Counted from the stretch's first letter, positions 35,755 to 45,362 are shown. The stretch: 64,000 bases of DNA from Lacunisphaera sp. (GCA_029945445.1 JAQSCO010000015.1:144066-208065); one strand, 5' to 3'. Notes: generated by a model not told the origin, from the letters alone. Numbers and translations are program-made.

Positions 35755-38352
35755 TTATTCGGAGCGCAAAGCCTGCAGGGGACTGACGCGCATGGCACGG
35801 CGGGCCGGGAACCAGCAGGCGAGCAGGGCGACGGCCGCGAGCACGGCGGGCGCGGTGAGGAACGTCGCCGGGTCGAGCGGGCTGACCTTGTAGAGCATGC
35901 TCGCGAGCAACTGGCCGAGGCCGAGGCCCAGCGCGAGGCCGAGCGCGACACCGCTGACGATCATCGAAGCGCCTTCGCGGATAATCATGGATTGAACGGC
36001 CGCGGGGGCGGCGCCGAGCGCCATCCGGATGCCGATCTCGCGGGTGCGGCGGGAAACGGAGTAGGCCTTGACGCCGTAGAGGCCGACGACGGCGAGCAAC
36101 AGGGCGAGGCCGCCGAAGACGGAGAACAGGATGGCGCCGGTGCGCACGAGCCAGATCTCGAAGCTGCTCTCGAGGTGCTGGCGGAAGGTCTTGCTCGAAA
36201 TGATGGGCACATTGGGGGCGGCGGTGCGCAACTCGCGGCGGACGGTGTCGAAGAACGCGGCGTCGGTGCCGGGGGCGCGCTGGGCGGTTCGGATCTGGAA
36301 GTAGACGTTGCTTTGGTAACCCTGGGCGAAGGGGACGAAGACGCAGCCGTTGACCTCATCGCTGAAGAGCGTCCAGCGGGTTGCAGGCACGATGCCGACG
36401 ATCTCGATCGATTTGGACTGATTCTGGTCTTCGATGGTCGCGCTGATGCCGGCTTTCTTTTCCGCTCCGCCGGCGGTGGGCGCGTCGCGCTCGGCGAATT
36501 GGATGTGCTGGCCGAGGGCGTCGCCTTGGGGCCAGAGTTTCTTGGCGAGCACTTCGTCAATGATGGCGACGGCGGGCGCGCCAGAGGATTCGGCTTCAGC
36601 CTTGGTGAAGGCACGGCCGCGGAGGAGCGGGAGAGCGTTCGTGGAGAAGTAGTCAGCGCCGACGCTGTTCCAGCGGGCGTTGAAGGCGAGGCCTTCGGCG
36701 GCGGTAGCGGGCTTGGCGTCGGGCGCGACCTTGAGGCCGGCGCGCATGACTGCCTTGTCGAGGCTCACGAGGCCGAAGGGAATCACGGCGGAAAGACTGA
36801 CGGACTGCACGCCGGGAAGCGCGGCGAGTCGGTCGTTGGCGGCCCGGTAGAGTTGGGCGCTGCGGATTTCGTCGTAGCCACCAAGGCTGGCGTCCATCTC
36901 GACCAGCAGGGTGTCGTCGGCCTTGAAGCCGGTCTCGACGTGGCTGGCAGTGACGGCGCCGCGGATGAAAAGGCCGGCCGAGGTCAGCAAACCAAGCGAG
37001 AGCGCCAGTTGGGCGACGACGAGGGGATTGCGCGGCAGCCAGCGGCGGCGGCGTTCAACGCGATCCTCGCCGGCATTGTCCTTGAGATCGGAGATTACGT
37101 CGCCGCGGGAGAGCTTGAGCGCCGGCCCGAGGGCGAAAGCGAGCGTGGCAAGCGTGCAGAAGGTGAAGGTCGCAACGAAGACGGCGGGGTTGGTGGCACC
37201 TTGAAAGAAGAGGCCGACCGGAACCATGGCGCCGAGCGAATGGACGAGCACGGTGGTGGACCAGGTGCCGAGCAGGAAACCGGCGAGGCCGCCGGCCAGC
37301 GCGAGCACGAAGCCTTCGGTGAGCAGTTGCCGGATGATGCGGCCGCGGCCACCGCCGAGGGCGAGGCGGATGGCGAACTCCTTCCGGCGCGCCGTGCCGC
37401 GGGCAAGCAGCATGTTGGCCAGGTTGAGGCTGGCGATGAGCAGGACGATGCCGGCCATCGCCAGCAACGTCGTCGCGAGGAGGGGGAGCGACTTTTCCTC
37501 CGAGGGCGCGTTGCTGGTGCTCAGGCGTGGCAGCGGGCGTGAAGTGAAAGTCTGATCCTTCATCTCCGCGGGGAAGCTTTCGCGGAGGTGGACCGCGGCT
37601 GATTTCAGCCACGGTTCCGCCGTCGCCATCGTCTGGCCCGGCCGGAGACGGCCGATGACGATGAGCCTGAAGGAGTCGGCCCCGGCGAGCGCGCGCTTCC
37701 CTTCGGCGGCAAAATCGTTGTTGAGGAGATCGAAGCAGCCGAGCGGGAAATAGAGTTCGGGACCGAAAAGCATCATTGTGCCGCTGAAGCCGCGGGGGGT
37801 GATGCCGACGACGGTGAAAGCGCGCTCGTTGACGCGGATCGTGCGGCCGACGATGTCGGCGGGAAAGCCGAGCCGCTGCCAATACGCGTAACTGACGATG
37901 CTCACCTGCACGCTGGCGCCGGGCTTTTCCTCCTCGGGCAGGAAGCTGCGGCCGCGGATGAGCGGCACTTGGAGGGTGCTGAAATAATTCGAGCTGACCA
38001 TGGCACCGAAGGTGCGGCGCGCGGACTCGCCATCACCCACGCCGACCATGGCCAGCATGTGCGCCAGCACGTCGGTGAACGGCGCCGCCGGTTGCCGCTG
38101 GAGCTCCTGGAAGGCGGGATAGGAGAACATGCGGAATTGCTTCTGGTCCTTTTCACTCTGCGTGTAGAGCTGCACGACCTGCTTTTCGGCGGGCCACGGG
38201 CGCGGGCTGAACACGAGTTCGTCGACCATGCTGAAGATGGCGGTGTTGACGCCGATGCCGAGGGCGAGGACGGCGATGGCGGCGGCGGTGAAGCCAGGGG
38301 TCTTGGCGAGGAGGCGGAGGGAGAACTTCAGGTCCTGCAGGAGGGTGTTCAT
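35755..38352 (-). CDS. ADOP-type MacB/FtsX ABC permease (copy 5)
   Basis: At 865 residues this is the longest of the seven. It starts MNTLLQDLKFSLRLLAKTPG and ends RRAMRVSPLQALRSE. The first helix is [17 protein letters not shown]. FtsX blocks contain TARRKEFAIRLALGGGRGRI and SRRTREIGIRMALGAAPAAV. The extra length is in the second periplasmic domain. Its 5' region (38353-38436) shows no sigma-54 site and no TCCC-N6-GGGA palindrome, unlike the other ADOP units. Two secreted-protein genes follow. Confidence 0.9.
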   Translation of the reverse strand: MNTLLQDLKFSLRLLAKTPGFTAAAIAVLALGIGVNTAIFSMVDELVFSPRPWPAEKQVVQLYTQSEKDQKQFRMFSYPAFQELQRQPAAPFTDVLAHMLAMVGVGDGESARRTFGAMVSSNYFSTLQVPLIRGRSFLPEEEKPGASVQVSIVSYAYWQRLGFPADIVGRTIRVNERAFTVVGITPRGFSGTMMLFGPELYFPLGCFDLLNNDFAAEGKRALAGADSFRLIVIGRLRPGQTMATAEPWLKSAAVHLRESFPAEMKDQTFTSRPLPRLSTSNAPSEEKSLPLLATTLLAMAGIVLLIASLNLANMLLARGTARRKEFAIRLALGGGRGRIIRQLLTEGFVLALAGGLAGFLLGTWSTTVLVHSLGAMVPVGLFFQGATNPAVFVATFTFCTLATLAFALGPALKLSRGDVISDLKDNAGEDRVERRRRWLPRNPLVVAQLALSLGLLTSAGLFIRGAVTASHVETGFKADDTLLVEMDASLGGYDEIRSAQLYRAANDRLAALPGVQSVSLSAVIPFGLVSLDKAVMRAGLKVAPDAKPATAAEGLAFNARWNSVGADYFSTNALPLLRGRAFTKAEAESSGAPAVAIIDEVLAKKLWPQGDALGQHIQFAERDAPTAGGAEKKAGISATIEDQNQSKSIEIVGIVPATRWTLFSDEVNGCVFVPFAQGYQSNVYFQIRTAQRAPGTDAAFFDTVRRELRTAAPNVPIISSKTFRQHLESSFEIWLVRTGAILFSVFGGLALLLAVVGLYGVKAYSVSRRTREIGIRMALGAAPAAVQSMIIREGASMIVSGVALGLALGLGLGQLLASMLYKVSPLDPATFLTAPAVLAAVALLACWFPARRAMRVSPLQALRSE

Positions 38353-38436
38353 AGGGGAAGGCAGCGGTGCTTCCCTCGAAAACACGGTTCCACCCGCGGA
38401 GTTGCAGGAAACTTCCGCTGCCCAGGCAGCCGCCGC

Positions 38437-38769
38437 TCAGTATTCCGGGGGTTCCTCGGCCTTGGGCACGGCCGCCGTGGGGCCGGAAGTAAAAAGCCGC
38501 TCGAACGCGTCGTAGCTGGTCAGTTCATGGACGATGAAATCGATCAGCCCGGCCTGGGCCAAGGGCAGCGATCCGAGGTGCCGCCGGGCCTCGGCCGCAT
38601 GGGGGCATTCAAGCATGATCACGGCGTGTCGGTCCTGAGTGAACCAGATATCGCGGATGACGCCCTGCTTCCGGAGCGCCCAGACATCCGCGGCCTCCTG
38701 CCGCAGCAGGTCGGGCGGCAGGGCGGCGCCCACGGGTGAGAGTTCGCGTTCAATGGCGAGGATGCGCAT
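38437..38769 (-). CDS. Small dimeric alpha/beta-barrel-like protein (muconolactone isomerase-like)
   Basis: The 110-residue cytoplasmic protein has the ferredoxin-like pattern of muconolactone isomerase or YCII relatives: an N-terminal strand (RILAIERE), helix (LLRQEAADVWALRKQG), strands (IRDIWFTQD, AVIMLECP) and a closing IDFIVHELTSYDAFERLF. The assignment to this fold is inference from the pattern. It lies 15 bp after a VOC-family gene, so the two are probably cotranscribed. Confidence 0.6.
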   Translation of the reverse strand: MRILAIERELSPVGAALPPDLLRQEAADVWALRKQGVIRDIWFTQDRHAVIMLECPHAAEARRHLGSLPLAQAGLIDFIVHELTSYDAFERLFTSGPTAAVPKAEEPPEY

Positions 38770-38784
38770 GGTCTGGTTCTCCCA

Positions 38785-39192
38785 TCATGATTTGGCGCGC
38801 GGGGTCCGGGTTCGGCCGGGCTGCTGGCCGCAAGTGCCGTCGTCCCGGCGGTGCAGGATCACCACATGGCCGTCGGGATCGCTGACCTCCAGGTGCTGGC
38901 AGTTTCCGTGGCTCTGCGGTGGGGCGGCCATGGACACGCCCTTCGCCTGCAGCTCCGCATGCGCCGCAGTGATGTCGCCCACGGCCAGGGCGAGCCGGGC
39001 GCCGGCCGGGATCTCGCCGGCCTTCGCCCCGCCCTTGAGGGCGAGCGTGAGGTTGCCGCAGTTGAACTCGGCCCACTGGTATTCCTCGCTGAGGATCTCC
39101 TGCTTCAGGCCGAGCACGTCGCGATAGAACTTAACCGCGCGGGACAGGTCGCTCACGTGATAGAGGACAAAGTCGGTGCCGCGGATTTTCAT
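38785..39192 (-). CDS. VOC family (glyoxalase/dioxygenase superfamily) protein
   Basis: The 135-residue protein has the VOC start FVLYHVSDLSRAVKFYRDVLGL, an internal EFNCGNLTLAL, and the closing VSDPDGHVVILHR. This is one pair of beta-alpha-beta-beta-beta units. Metal ligands would include His14 and a later Glu or His; the substrate is unknown. It lies 169 bp downstream of ADOP copy 6, with GC-rich hairpins in the gap, and 15 bp upstream of the small barrel protein. Confidence 0.85.
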   Translation of the reverse strand: MKIRGTDFVLYHVSDLSRAVKFYRDVLGLKQEILSEEYQWAEFNCGNLTLALKGGAKAGEIPAGARLALAVGDITAAHAELQAKGVSMAAPPQSHGNCQHLEVSDPDGHVVILHRRDDGTCGQQPGRTRTPRAKS

Positions 39193-39361
39193 GGCTGGTT
39201 GGGGATTAGCGCCGAACCAGCGTGGAAAGTTCCGGCTGAAGGATACTGCTAGTGCCGGGCGGCCGGCTTGTCGAACCCGCCTCCGTCGGGAACGACGGCA
39301 GTAGGCGGCCGAATATTATTCAGCAATCCGCCGCATGCGAAAAGCCGCGGCGGCCGCGGTC

Positions 39362-41797
39362 CTATTCAGCGCGCAGGGCCTCGATCGGGTTCACGCGCGT
39401 CGCCTTGCGGGCCGGCAGCCAGCTGGCGAGCAGGGCGGCGAGCGCAAGCACGACCGGAGCGAGTGCGAGCGTCGCCGGGTCGGTCGGGGCGATGCCGTAG
39501 AGGAGCCGGCCGACCACAGAGCTGAGCGCGAGGTAGGCGGCGAGGCCGGTTGCAACGCCGATCAGCACGAGGCGCGCGCCCTGGCGGAGGACCAGCGACG
39601 CGATGTCGCCGGGGGTGGCGCCGAGTGCGAGGCGGACGCCGAACTCGGAGGTGCGCTGGGCGACGGAGAAGGCGAGCACGCCGTAGACGCCGAGGACGGC
39701 GAGCAGGAGCGCGACGCCGCTGAAGAGCGAGAGCAGGAGCATCGGGGCGCGCCGCGACTGGGCGACCTCGTCCATGCGCTGCTGCATCGTGCGGATGTCG
39801 AAGACCGGCTGCTCGGGATCGGCCGAGTGCACCGCCTCGCGCACCGCGGCGGTCAGCGCGGTCGGGTCGCCGCCGGTCTTGATGACGAGAATGAGATTGT
39901 TGCGGGTCGTCTGGGCAAACGGGTAGTAGAGGGTCTCCTTCTTCACGTCCTCGTCGAGGCCCTGGAATTTGATGGGGGCGATGACGCCGACAATGGTCCA
40001 GATCAAGGGCTCCTTTTCCGAGCCGCCGCGGCTGATGCGTTTGCCGAGCGAATCCTGGCCCGGCCAGTATTTGTCGGCAAGGACGCGGTCGACGACGACA
40101 ACTTTTTGCGCGCCCTCGGCGTCCGCGTCGGTGAACAGCCGGCCGCGGACCAGCGTCATGCCCATGGTCTTGAAATAACCGGGATCAACCGCGCGCTGCT
40201 GGCCATGCGGTTCGGGGGCGCCCGCGGGCAGCACGACATCGGGCATCTTGTAGGAACCGGAGCTGTTGTTGCCGGTGAAGGGGAGGACGTCGGTCAGGCC
40301 GGCGGAGGTCACGCCCGGGAGCGCGCGCAGGCGGGCGAGGGTGGCGTCGGCAAACGCGATGCGCTTGGCCGGCTGGTCGTATTTGGCGTCGGGCAGGCTG
40401 AGGCGCGCGGTGATGACGCCGCCGGGGCTGAAGCCGGGATTCTGCTCCTGCAGGCGTTCGAAGCTGCGGACGAGCAGGCCCGCGGTGGAGAGCAGCATGA
40501 CGGCGAGGGCGATCTCGCCGACGACGAGCGCGGCGCGGAGGAAAGTTGTGCGCCTGCCGGCGGAGCCGCGCGTGCCGGCTTCCTTGAGGGCTGCGGCGGC
40601 GTCGCTGCGCGAAGCGGACCATGCGGGCAGCGCGCCAAAACCGAGGCCGGTCACCAGCGCGCAGGCGAGCGTGAAGGCGAAGACGCTCGGGTCGAGTTGC
40701 ACGGCAAAGGCGCGCGGCAGCGTCGAGAGGCCGAGCGAGCCGAGGGTGTCGACGCCCCACCAGGCGACGAGCAGGCCGAGGGCGCCACCGCCGAGGAAGA
40801 GGAGCAGGCTTTCGAGCAACAGCAGGCGCATCAGCCGGCCGCGGCCGGCGCCGAGCGCGGCGCGGATGGCGAGTTCGCGCTCGCGGGCCACGGCGCGGGC
40901 GAGGAGCAGGCTGGCGACGTTGGCGCAGCCGATGAGGAGCGCGGCGGCCACACCGGCCTGCACGAGCCAGAGCATGCCGCGGATGTTCGCGACGTTCTGC
41001 TCGAGGAAGCCGTTCACCTTTCCGCCGAAGCCGCTGGTCTTCCAGAATTCGCGGGAGTCGGCGATGCGCTCGGCGTTGCGCGCCTGGATGACGTCGAGGT
41101 CGCGCTGCACGGCGTCGAGGGTGGCGCCGGGCTTGAGCCGCGCGATGGAGGAGGAGTATTCGTTGCCGCGCTCGTCATCGGTCTTTTGCTGCGCCGTGAA
41201 GGCGAACGGCACCCAGGCCTGCGTGCGCGGGTTCGGGAAATAGAAACCCTCCGGCATGACGCCGATCACGGTATAAGCCTGGGTGTTGAGCCGGATCGAC
41301 CGGCCGATGATCGCCGGATTGGCGCCGAAGCGGTTTTTCCAGAGCGCGTGGCTGAGCACGATGACATGATCGGTGCCCGGCTCGGCCTCGGCGTCGGTGA
41401 ACACGCGGCCGAGCTTCGCGCCGGTCTGCAGCGTGGTGAAGAGCGAGGGGGTGGTGCAGAGCCCGATGATGCGTTCGGGCTCGCTGTCGCTGGAGAGGTT
41501 GTAGCTGCGATTGGTGAACATCGCCGTGTCGGCGAAACCGGCCACGCCTGCGCGGCGGTCGAGGTAGTCGGGGATGGAGACGCCGGCGTTGGGCAGGCCC
41601 ATCAGCGGGTAGGAATTGTAGACGTAGACCAGCTTCTCCGAGTCCGGCCACGGGTAGGGCTTGAGCAGGATCGCGTGGACGACGGAGAAGATCGCGCTGT
41701 TGGCGCCGATGCAGAGCGCGAGCGTGGCGATCGCGATGATCGTGAAGCCGGGCGACTTGCGGAGGGAGCGGAGGGCGTATTTCAGGTCAGACAGCAT
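39362..41797 (-). CDS. ADOP-type MacB/FtsX ABC permease (copy 6)
   Basis: The 811-residue protein starts MLSDLKYALRSLRKSPGFTI and ends RKATRVNPIEALRAE. Two FtsX blocks carry [20 protein letters not shown] and AQRTSEFGVRLALGATPGDI. It starts 10 bp after copy 7 stops, so the two are tightly linked and possibly translationally coupled. It is the last pump gene of the adaptor-ATPase-ADOP-ADOP unit that begins at 46616. Confidence 0.9.
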   Translation of the reverse strand: MLSDLKYALRSLRKSPGFTIIAIATLALCIGANSAIFSVVHAILLKPYPWPDSEKLVYVYNSYPLMGLPNAGVSIPDYLDRRAGVAGFADTAMFTNRSYNLSSDSEPERIIGLCTTPSLFTTLQTGAKLGRVFTDAEAEPGTDHVIVLSHALWKNRFGANPAIIGRSIRLNTQAYTVIGVMPEGFYFPNPRTQAWVPFAFTAQQKTDDERGNEYSSSIARLKPGATLDAVQRDLDVIQARNAERIADSREFWKTSGFGGKVNGFLEQNVANIRGMLWLVQAGVAAALLIGCANVASLLLARAVARERELAIRAALGAGRGRLMRLLLLESLLLFLGGGALGLLVAWWGVDTLGSLGLSTLPRAFAVQLDPSVFAFTLACALVTGLGFGALPAWSASRSDAAAALKEAGTRGSAGRRTTFLRAALVVGEIALAVMLLSTAGLLVRSFERLQEQNPGFSPGGVITARLSLPDAKYDQPAKRIAFADATLARLRALPGVTSAGLTDVLPFTGNNSSGSYKMPDVVLPAGAPEPHGQQRAVDPGYFKTMGMTLVRGRLFTDADAEGAQKVVVVDRVLADKYWPGQDSLGKRISRGGSEKEPLIWTIVGVIAPIKFQGLDEDVKKETLYYPFAQTTRNNLILVIKTGGDPTALTAAVREAVHSADPEQPVFDIRTMQQRMDEVAQSRRAPMLLLSLFSGVALLLAVLGVYGVLAFSVAQRTSEFGVRLALGATPGDIASLVLRQGARLVLIGVATGLAAYLALSSVVGRLLYGIAPTDPATLALAPVVLALAALLASWLPARKATRVNPIEALRAE

Positions 41798-41807
41798 TTT
41801 TTGAAAA

Positions 41808-44213
41808 TCATTCGCTACGCAGGGCGGTGAGCGGATCGATCCGCGTGGCGCGGCGGGCGGGCAGCCAGCAGGCAAAGACGGCCACGGCGGCGAGCAGCAG
41901 TGGCACGCCGATGAAAACCACCGGATCGTAGATGGAGGTCTCAAAGACCATCTGCTGCAGCAGGCGCGCGGCGGCGAAGGCCCCGAGCAGGCCGAGGACG
42001 AGGCCTGCGGCGATGAGCCCGGCACCTTCCCGCAGGACCAGGCCGAGCACCGCGCGGGGACTGGCGCCGAGCGCGGCCCGGATGCCGAACTCGCGCGTGC
42101 GTTGCGCCACGCCGTAGGCGATAAGCCCGTAAAGTCCGATCCCGGAGAGCAGCAGTGCGAGGCTGGCGAACAGCCCGAACAGCATCAGGTAGAGCCGCGG
42201 TTGCGTCACCGTGTTGGCCACGAGTTTTTCCACCGGCGAGACCGAGCCGACCGCCTGGTCGGGGTCCACGCTCCAGACGGCCTGCTGCATGGCCTTGGCG
42301 AGGGTGTCGGGCCGGACATTGGTGCGGACGATGAGGGAACCGAACGCCGTGGGCCGCTGCACGATCGAGCGGTAGACCTGCAGCGGCAGCTGGGCAACAC
42401 CCAAGCCGGTGCGGAGGACGTCGCCCACGACGCCGACGATCTCGAATTCCGCCGCCGGCGAGGCGCTGGTGCTGCGCAGCCGCCGGCCGACCGGGTTTTC
42501 GTTGCCAAAGAATTGCTTCGCGGTGGCGGCGCTGATGACGACCACGCCCGGCGCCTTCGGGTCGTCGGCGCCGGTGAAGGTGCGGCCGGCGAGAAGCGGG
42601 ATGCCGGCGGCCTTGAAAAAGTCCACGCCGACCGAATCGTAGAAGGCCTGCGGGACATTCTGCTCGTTGACGTTGCTCGGGCCGACCGGCAGCAACGTGA
42701 CGGGGATGCCCCAAGTGAAAGGCAGGGTTTGCGTGAAGCCGGCGGCGGTCACGCCGGGCACGGCCGCGACGGCCTGCTCGACGCGCACGTAGAAATCGCG
42801 GCGCTTGTCGGCGGTGTCGTAGCGCTTGTTCGGGAGGGAGACATTGAGCGCGAGCAGCCGGCCGGTGCTCATGCCGGGGTTTTGCCGCAGGATGGCGCCG
42901 AAGCTGCGGCCGAGCAGGCCGGCGGCGACGAGCAGGACGAGCGCGAGGGCGATCTCGGCCACAACCAGGCCGGAACGCAACCGGTGCGACGCGGGGCCGG
43001 CCGAACCGCGCCCGGCGCCGTCCTTGAGCGCGTCGTTGGGGTCGGTCCGGGAGGCGCTCCATGCGGGGACGAGGCCGAAGGCCACGCCGGTCGCGAGCGT
43101 GAGGGCCAGGGCGGCGAGCAGCACAGGCGAATTGATGGCGATCTCGCCGGCCCGGGGTAGCCAGCCGTCGCCGACGACACCGAGGATGGCGCCAATGCCC
43201 CAGTTGGCGAACAGCACGCCGAGACCGCCGCCGACGGCGGCCAGCACGAGGCTCTCGGTCAGGAGCTGCCGCAGCAGGTGCCCGCCGGACGCGCCGAGCG
43301 CGGCGCGGACCGCGAGTTCCTTGCGGCGGCCGATGGCGCGGACGACTGAAAGTCCGGCGACGTTGGCGCAGGTGATGAGGAGGACGCACGCGACGGCGCC
43401 GAGGACGACGTGGAGGCCGGTGCGGTAGTTGCCGACCACGAGCCCTTGCAGGTCGGCGACAGCGAGCGACCAGCCCTCGTAGTCCTTCGGGTGCGCTTGC
43501 TCCAGCTGGCGGCCGAAGGTCAGCATCTCGGCGCCGGCCTGCTCGAGGTTCACGCCGTCCTTGAGCCGGGCAAAGGTGCTCCAGTAGCGCGTGGCGCGAT
43601 CCAGGGCCGCCTTGCCGTTCATCGGGATCGGGCGGAAGAGGGCGGCGTTGCCCCAAGGGTCGCTGAAACTGTCGGGCATGACGCCGATCACTGTGTGCGG
43701 CACGTCATCCAGCACGATCTGCTGGCCGATGATGTCCGGCCGGGCGTGGAATTGGCTGCGCCATAGGGCGGCGCCGAGCACGACGACCGGCGGGGCGCCC
43801 TCGGTGGTCTCGTCGGGGTTCCAGGTGCGGCCGAGCATCGGCGCAATGCCGAAGAGCCTGAAATAGGATTCCGTCGCCTGCGCCTCCGTCAGCTGGGCCG
43901 GGGTGGCGGTCTTCGTCAGGTTGACGTAGTAATATTGCTGGGCGGCGATCTCGGCGAAGGACCGGTTTGCCCGCGCGAGATCCAGGAAGGTTGCCGGGGC
44001 AAGGATTGAGGCGCCCTGTTCCTTGTGCTGCGACTGCACCTGCACCAACCGGCCCGAGTTGCGGTAGGCGAGCGGCTTGAGGAGCAGCGCGTGCACGATC
44101 GAGAAGATGGCCGTCGAGGCACCGATGCCGAGCGCGAGGATCAGGATCGCGACGATGGAAAACCCGGGCGACTTGCCCAACGAGCGGGCGGCGGAGTGGA
44201 GGGCGTGGATCAT
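41808..44213 (-). CDS. ADOP-type MacB/FtsX ABC permease (copy 7)
   Basis: The 801-residue protein starts MIHALHSAARSLGKSPGFSI and ends RRATRIDPLTALRSE. FtsX blocks carry IGRRKELAVRAALGASGGHL and [20 protein letters not shown]. The ATG at 44213 aligns with the ADOP start. It is 207 bp downstream of its ATPase gene; the gap contains a strong hairpin at 44350-44378 but no promoter I can recognise. It is followed by copy 6 after 10 bp. Confidence 0.9.
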   Translation of the reverse strand: MIHALHSAARSLGKSPGFSIVAILILALGIGASTAIFSIVHALLLKPLAYRNSGRLVQVQSQHKEQGASILAPATFLDLARANRSFAEIAAQQYYYVNLTKTATPAQLTEAQATESYFRLFGIAPMLGRTWNPDETTEGAPPVVVLGAALWRSQFHARPDIIGQQIVLDDVPHTVIGVMPDSFSDPWGNAALFRPIPMNGKAALDRATRYWSTFARLKDGVNLEQAGAEMLTFGRQLEQAHPKDYEGWSLAVADLQGLVVGNYRTGLHVVLGAVACVLLITCANVAGLSVVRAIGRRKELAVRAALGASGGHLLRQLLTESLVLAAVGGGLGVLFANWGIGAILGVVGDGWLPRAGEIAINSPVLLAALALTLATGVAFGLVPAWSASRTDPNDALKDGAGRGSAGPASHRLRSGLVVAEIALALVLLVAAGLLGRSFGAILRQNPGMSTGRLLALNVSLPNKRYDTADKRRDFYVRVEQAVAAVPGVTAAGFTQTLPFTWGIPVTLLPVGPSNVNEQNVPQAFYDSVGVDFFKAAGIPLLAGRTFTGADDPKAPGVVVISAATAKQFFGNENPVGRRLRSTSASPAAEFEIVGVVGDVLRTGLGVAQLPLQVYRSIVQRPTAFGSLIVRTNVRPDTLAKAMQQAVWSVDPDQAVGSVSPVEKLVANTVTQPRLYLMLFGLFASLALLLSGIGLYGLIAYGVAQRTREFGIRAALGASPRAVLGLVLREGAGLIAAGLVLGLLGAFAAARLLQQMVFETSIYDPVVFIGVPLLLAAVAVFACWLPARRATRIDPLTALRSE

Positions 44214-44349
44214 TTTTGGGAAAAGCACAACCGCCAGTTCGCGGTGGGGAGGGGATGACCACCGAAGTGACCCCACAACCGTGAGTGGCGGAAGTGCAAA
44301 GTACGGGTGGAAACGGGCCTCCGGGCCGCCTCCTGATTATTCCAGATGC

Positions 44350-44378
44350 GTTGAACCCGTCCGGAGGCCGGGTTCAAC
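44350..44378. other. Perfect 10-bp hairpin between ATPase and permease genes
   Basis: GTTGAACCCG (44350-44359) pairs with CGGGTTCAAC (44369-44378) over a 9-nt loop. No T-tract follows on either strand, so it is not a standard terminator. It may act as an mRNA-stabilising or partially terminating element between the ATPase and ADOP copy 7. Confidence 0.6.
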
Positions 44379-44420
44379 CGAGGGCTTGCGCCTTAGTGCG
44401 CAGAGCCGGCCCCGATAGGC

Positions 44421-45140
44421 TCAGGTGGACGCTTCCGCTTCCCGGGTGACGGCGCTTTCCTCGACGACGCGGCCGTCGAACACGTGGATGGTCCGCTCGG
44501 CGTGGCGCGCGAAGCGCGTGTCGTGCGTGACCATCACGATGGTCGAGCCCGCGCGGTGCAGCGAGTGGAGCAGCTCCATCACGGCGTCACCGTTCTTCGA
44601 GTCGAGGTTGCCGGTGGGCTCGTCCGCGAGCAGGACGGCGGGGGAGCCGGCGAGGGCGCGGGCGACCGCGACGCGCTGCTGTTGACCGCCGGAGAGCTGG
44701 GACGGGAGATGCTTGGCGCGGTGGCCCATGCCGACCTTTTCGAGCGCCTCGGTGACGCGCGTCTTGCGCTCGGTGGCGGGCATGCCGCGGTAGGTGAGGG
44801 GGAGCTCGACGTTCTCGTAGACCGTGAGGTCGCCGATGAGGTTGAAGGACTGGAAAATGAAACCGATCTCGCGGTTGCGGATGCGGGCGCGCTCGGGGAG
44901 CGTGAGGCCCTGGACGGGACGGCCGTTCAGGACGTAGCTGCCGTCCGTCGGCGTGTCGAGCAGGCCGAGGATGGAGAGCAGGGTGGACTTGCCGCAACCG
45001 GACGGGCCGGCGATCGACACGTATTCACCCTTGCGGATGTCCATGTGGATGCCGGACAGGGCGTGGGTCTCGACCTCGTCGGTCAGGAAGACCTTGGTCA
45101 CGCCGTCGAGTTTGATCAGGGAGGGATTTTCGTTGGTCAT
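44421..45140 (-). CDS. MacB/LolD-type ABC transporter ATP-binding protein
   Basis: The 239-residue ATPase has Walker A GPSGCGKST, Q-loop IFQSFNL, signature [15 protein letters not shown], Walker [12 protein letters not shown] and H-loop VTHDTRF. It is the canonical MacB/LolD class. It lies 222 bp after the HlyD-type adaptor gene and upstream of ADOP copies 7 and 6. It is the most likely motor for those permeases and possibly for the ATPase-less ADOP copies. Confidence 0.93.
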   Translation of the reverse strand: MTNENPSLIKLDGVTKVFLTDEVETHALSGIHMDIRKGEYVSIAGPSGCGKSTLLSILGLLDTPTDGSYVLNGRPVQGLTLPERARIRNREIGFIFQSFNLIGDLTVYENVELPLTYRGMPATERKTRVTEALEKVGMGHRAKHLPSQLSGGQQQRVAVARALAGSPAVLLADEPTGNLDSKNGDAVMELLHSLHRAGSTIVMVTHDTRFARHAERTIHVFDGRVVEESAVTREAEAST

Positions 45141-45202
45141 GGGGGGAGGGAGTCGTGGTTGAGGTACAGTAACACCGGCAGGTGCCTGGCGGTTACAGGA
45201 AA

Positions 45203-45274
45203 TTATTCCTTCGCGTCCGGGTCGGTGGCGACCAGGGCGGTGAGGAGGGCGAGGATGAGGACGGGAGCGAACAT
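45203..45274 (-). CDS. Possible 23-residue membrane peptide
   Basis: The gap between adaptor and ATPase genes holds an ATG-started 23-codon frame, beginning MFAPVLILALLTALVATDPD and ending in AKE. One short hydrophobic helix precedes an acidic tail. No Shine-Dalgarno is visible and no homologue is recognised. The rest of the 45141-45362 gap shows nothing else. The frame may be a chance occurrence. Confidence 0.25.
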   Translation of the reverse strand: MFAPVLILALLTALVATDPDAKE

Positions 45275-45362
45275 GGTGGGAAAGGACGGTGGCTGGAATA
45301 CACGGCAGGAGCGGAGGAAGTTTCAGTTTTCGTCGGTTCCGGCGGGTGCGGCATGAAAATGA

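Noticed and set aside
38353-38436. Degenerate sigma-54 site TGGAACCGTGTTTTC upstream of ADOP copy 5
   Set aside because: The -24 element is TGGAAC and the -12 GC is missing.
44214-44240. Sigma-54-like TGGCGGTTGTGC upstream of ADOP copy 7
   Set aside because: GG and GC are only about seven bases apart instead of ten, and no TCCC-N6-GGGA palindrome lies upstream.
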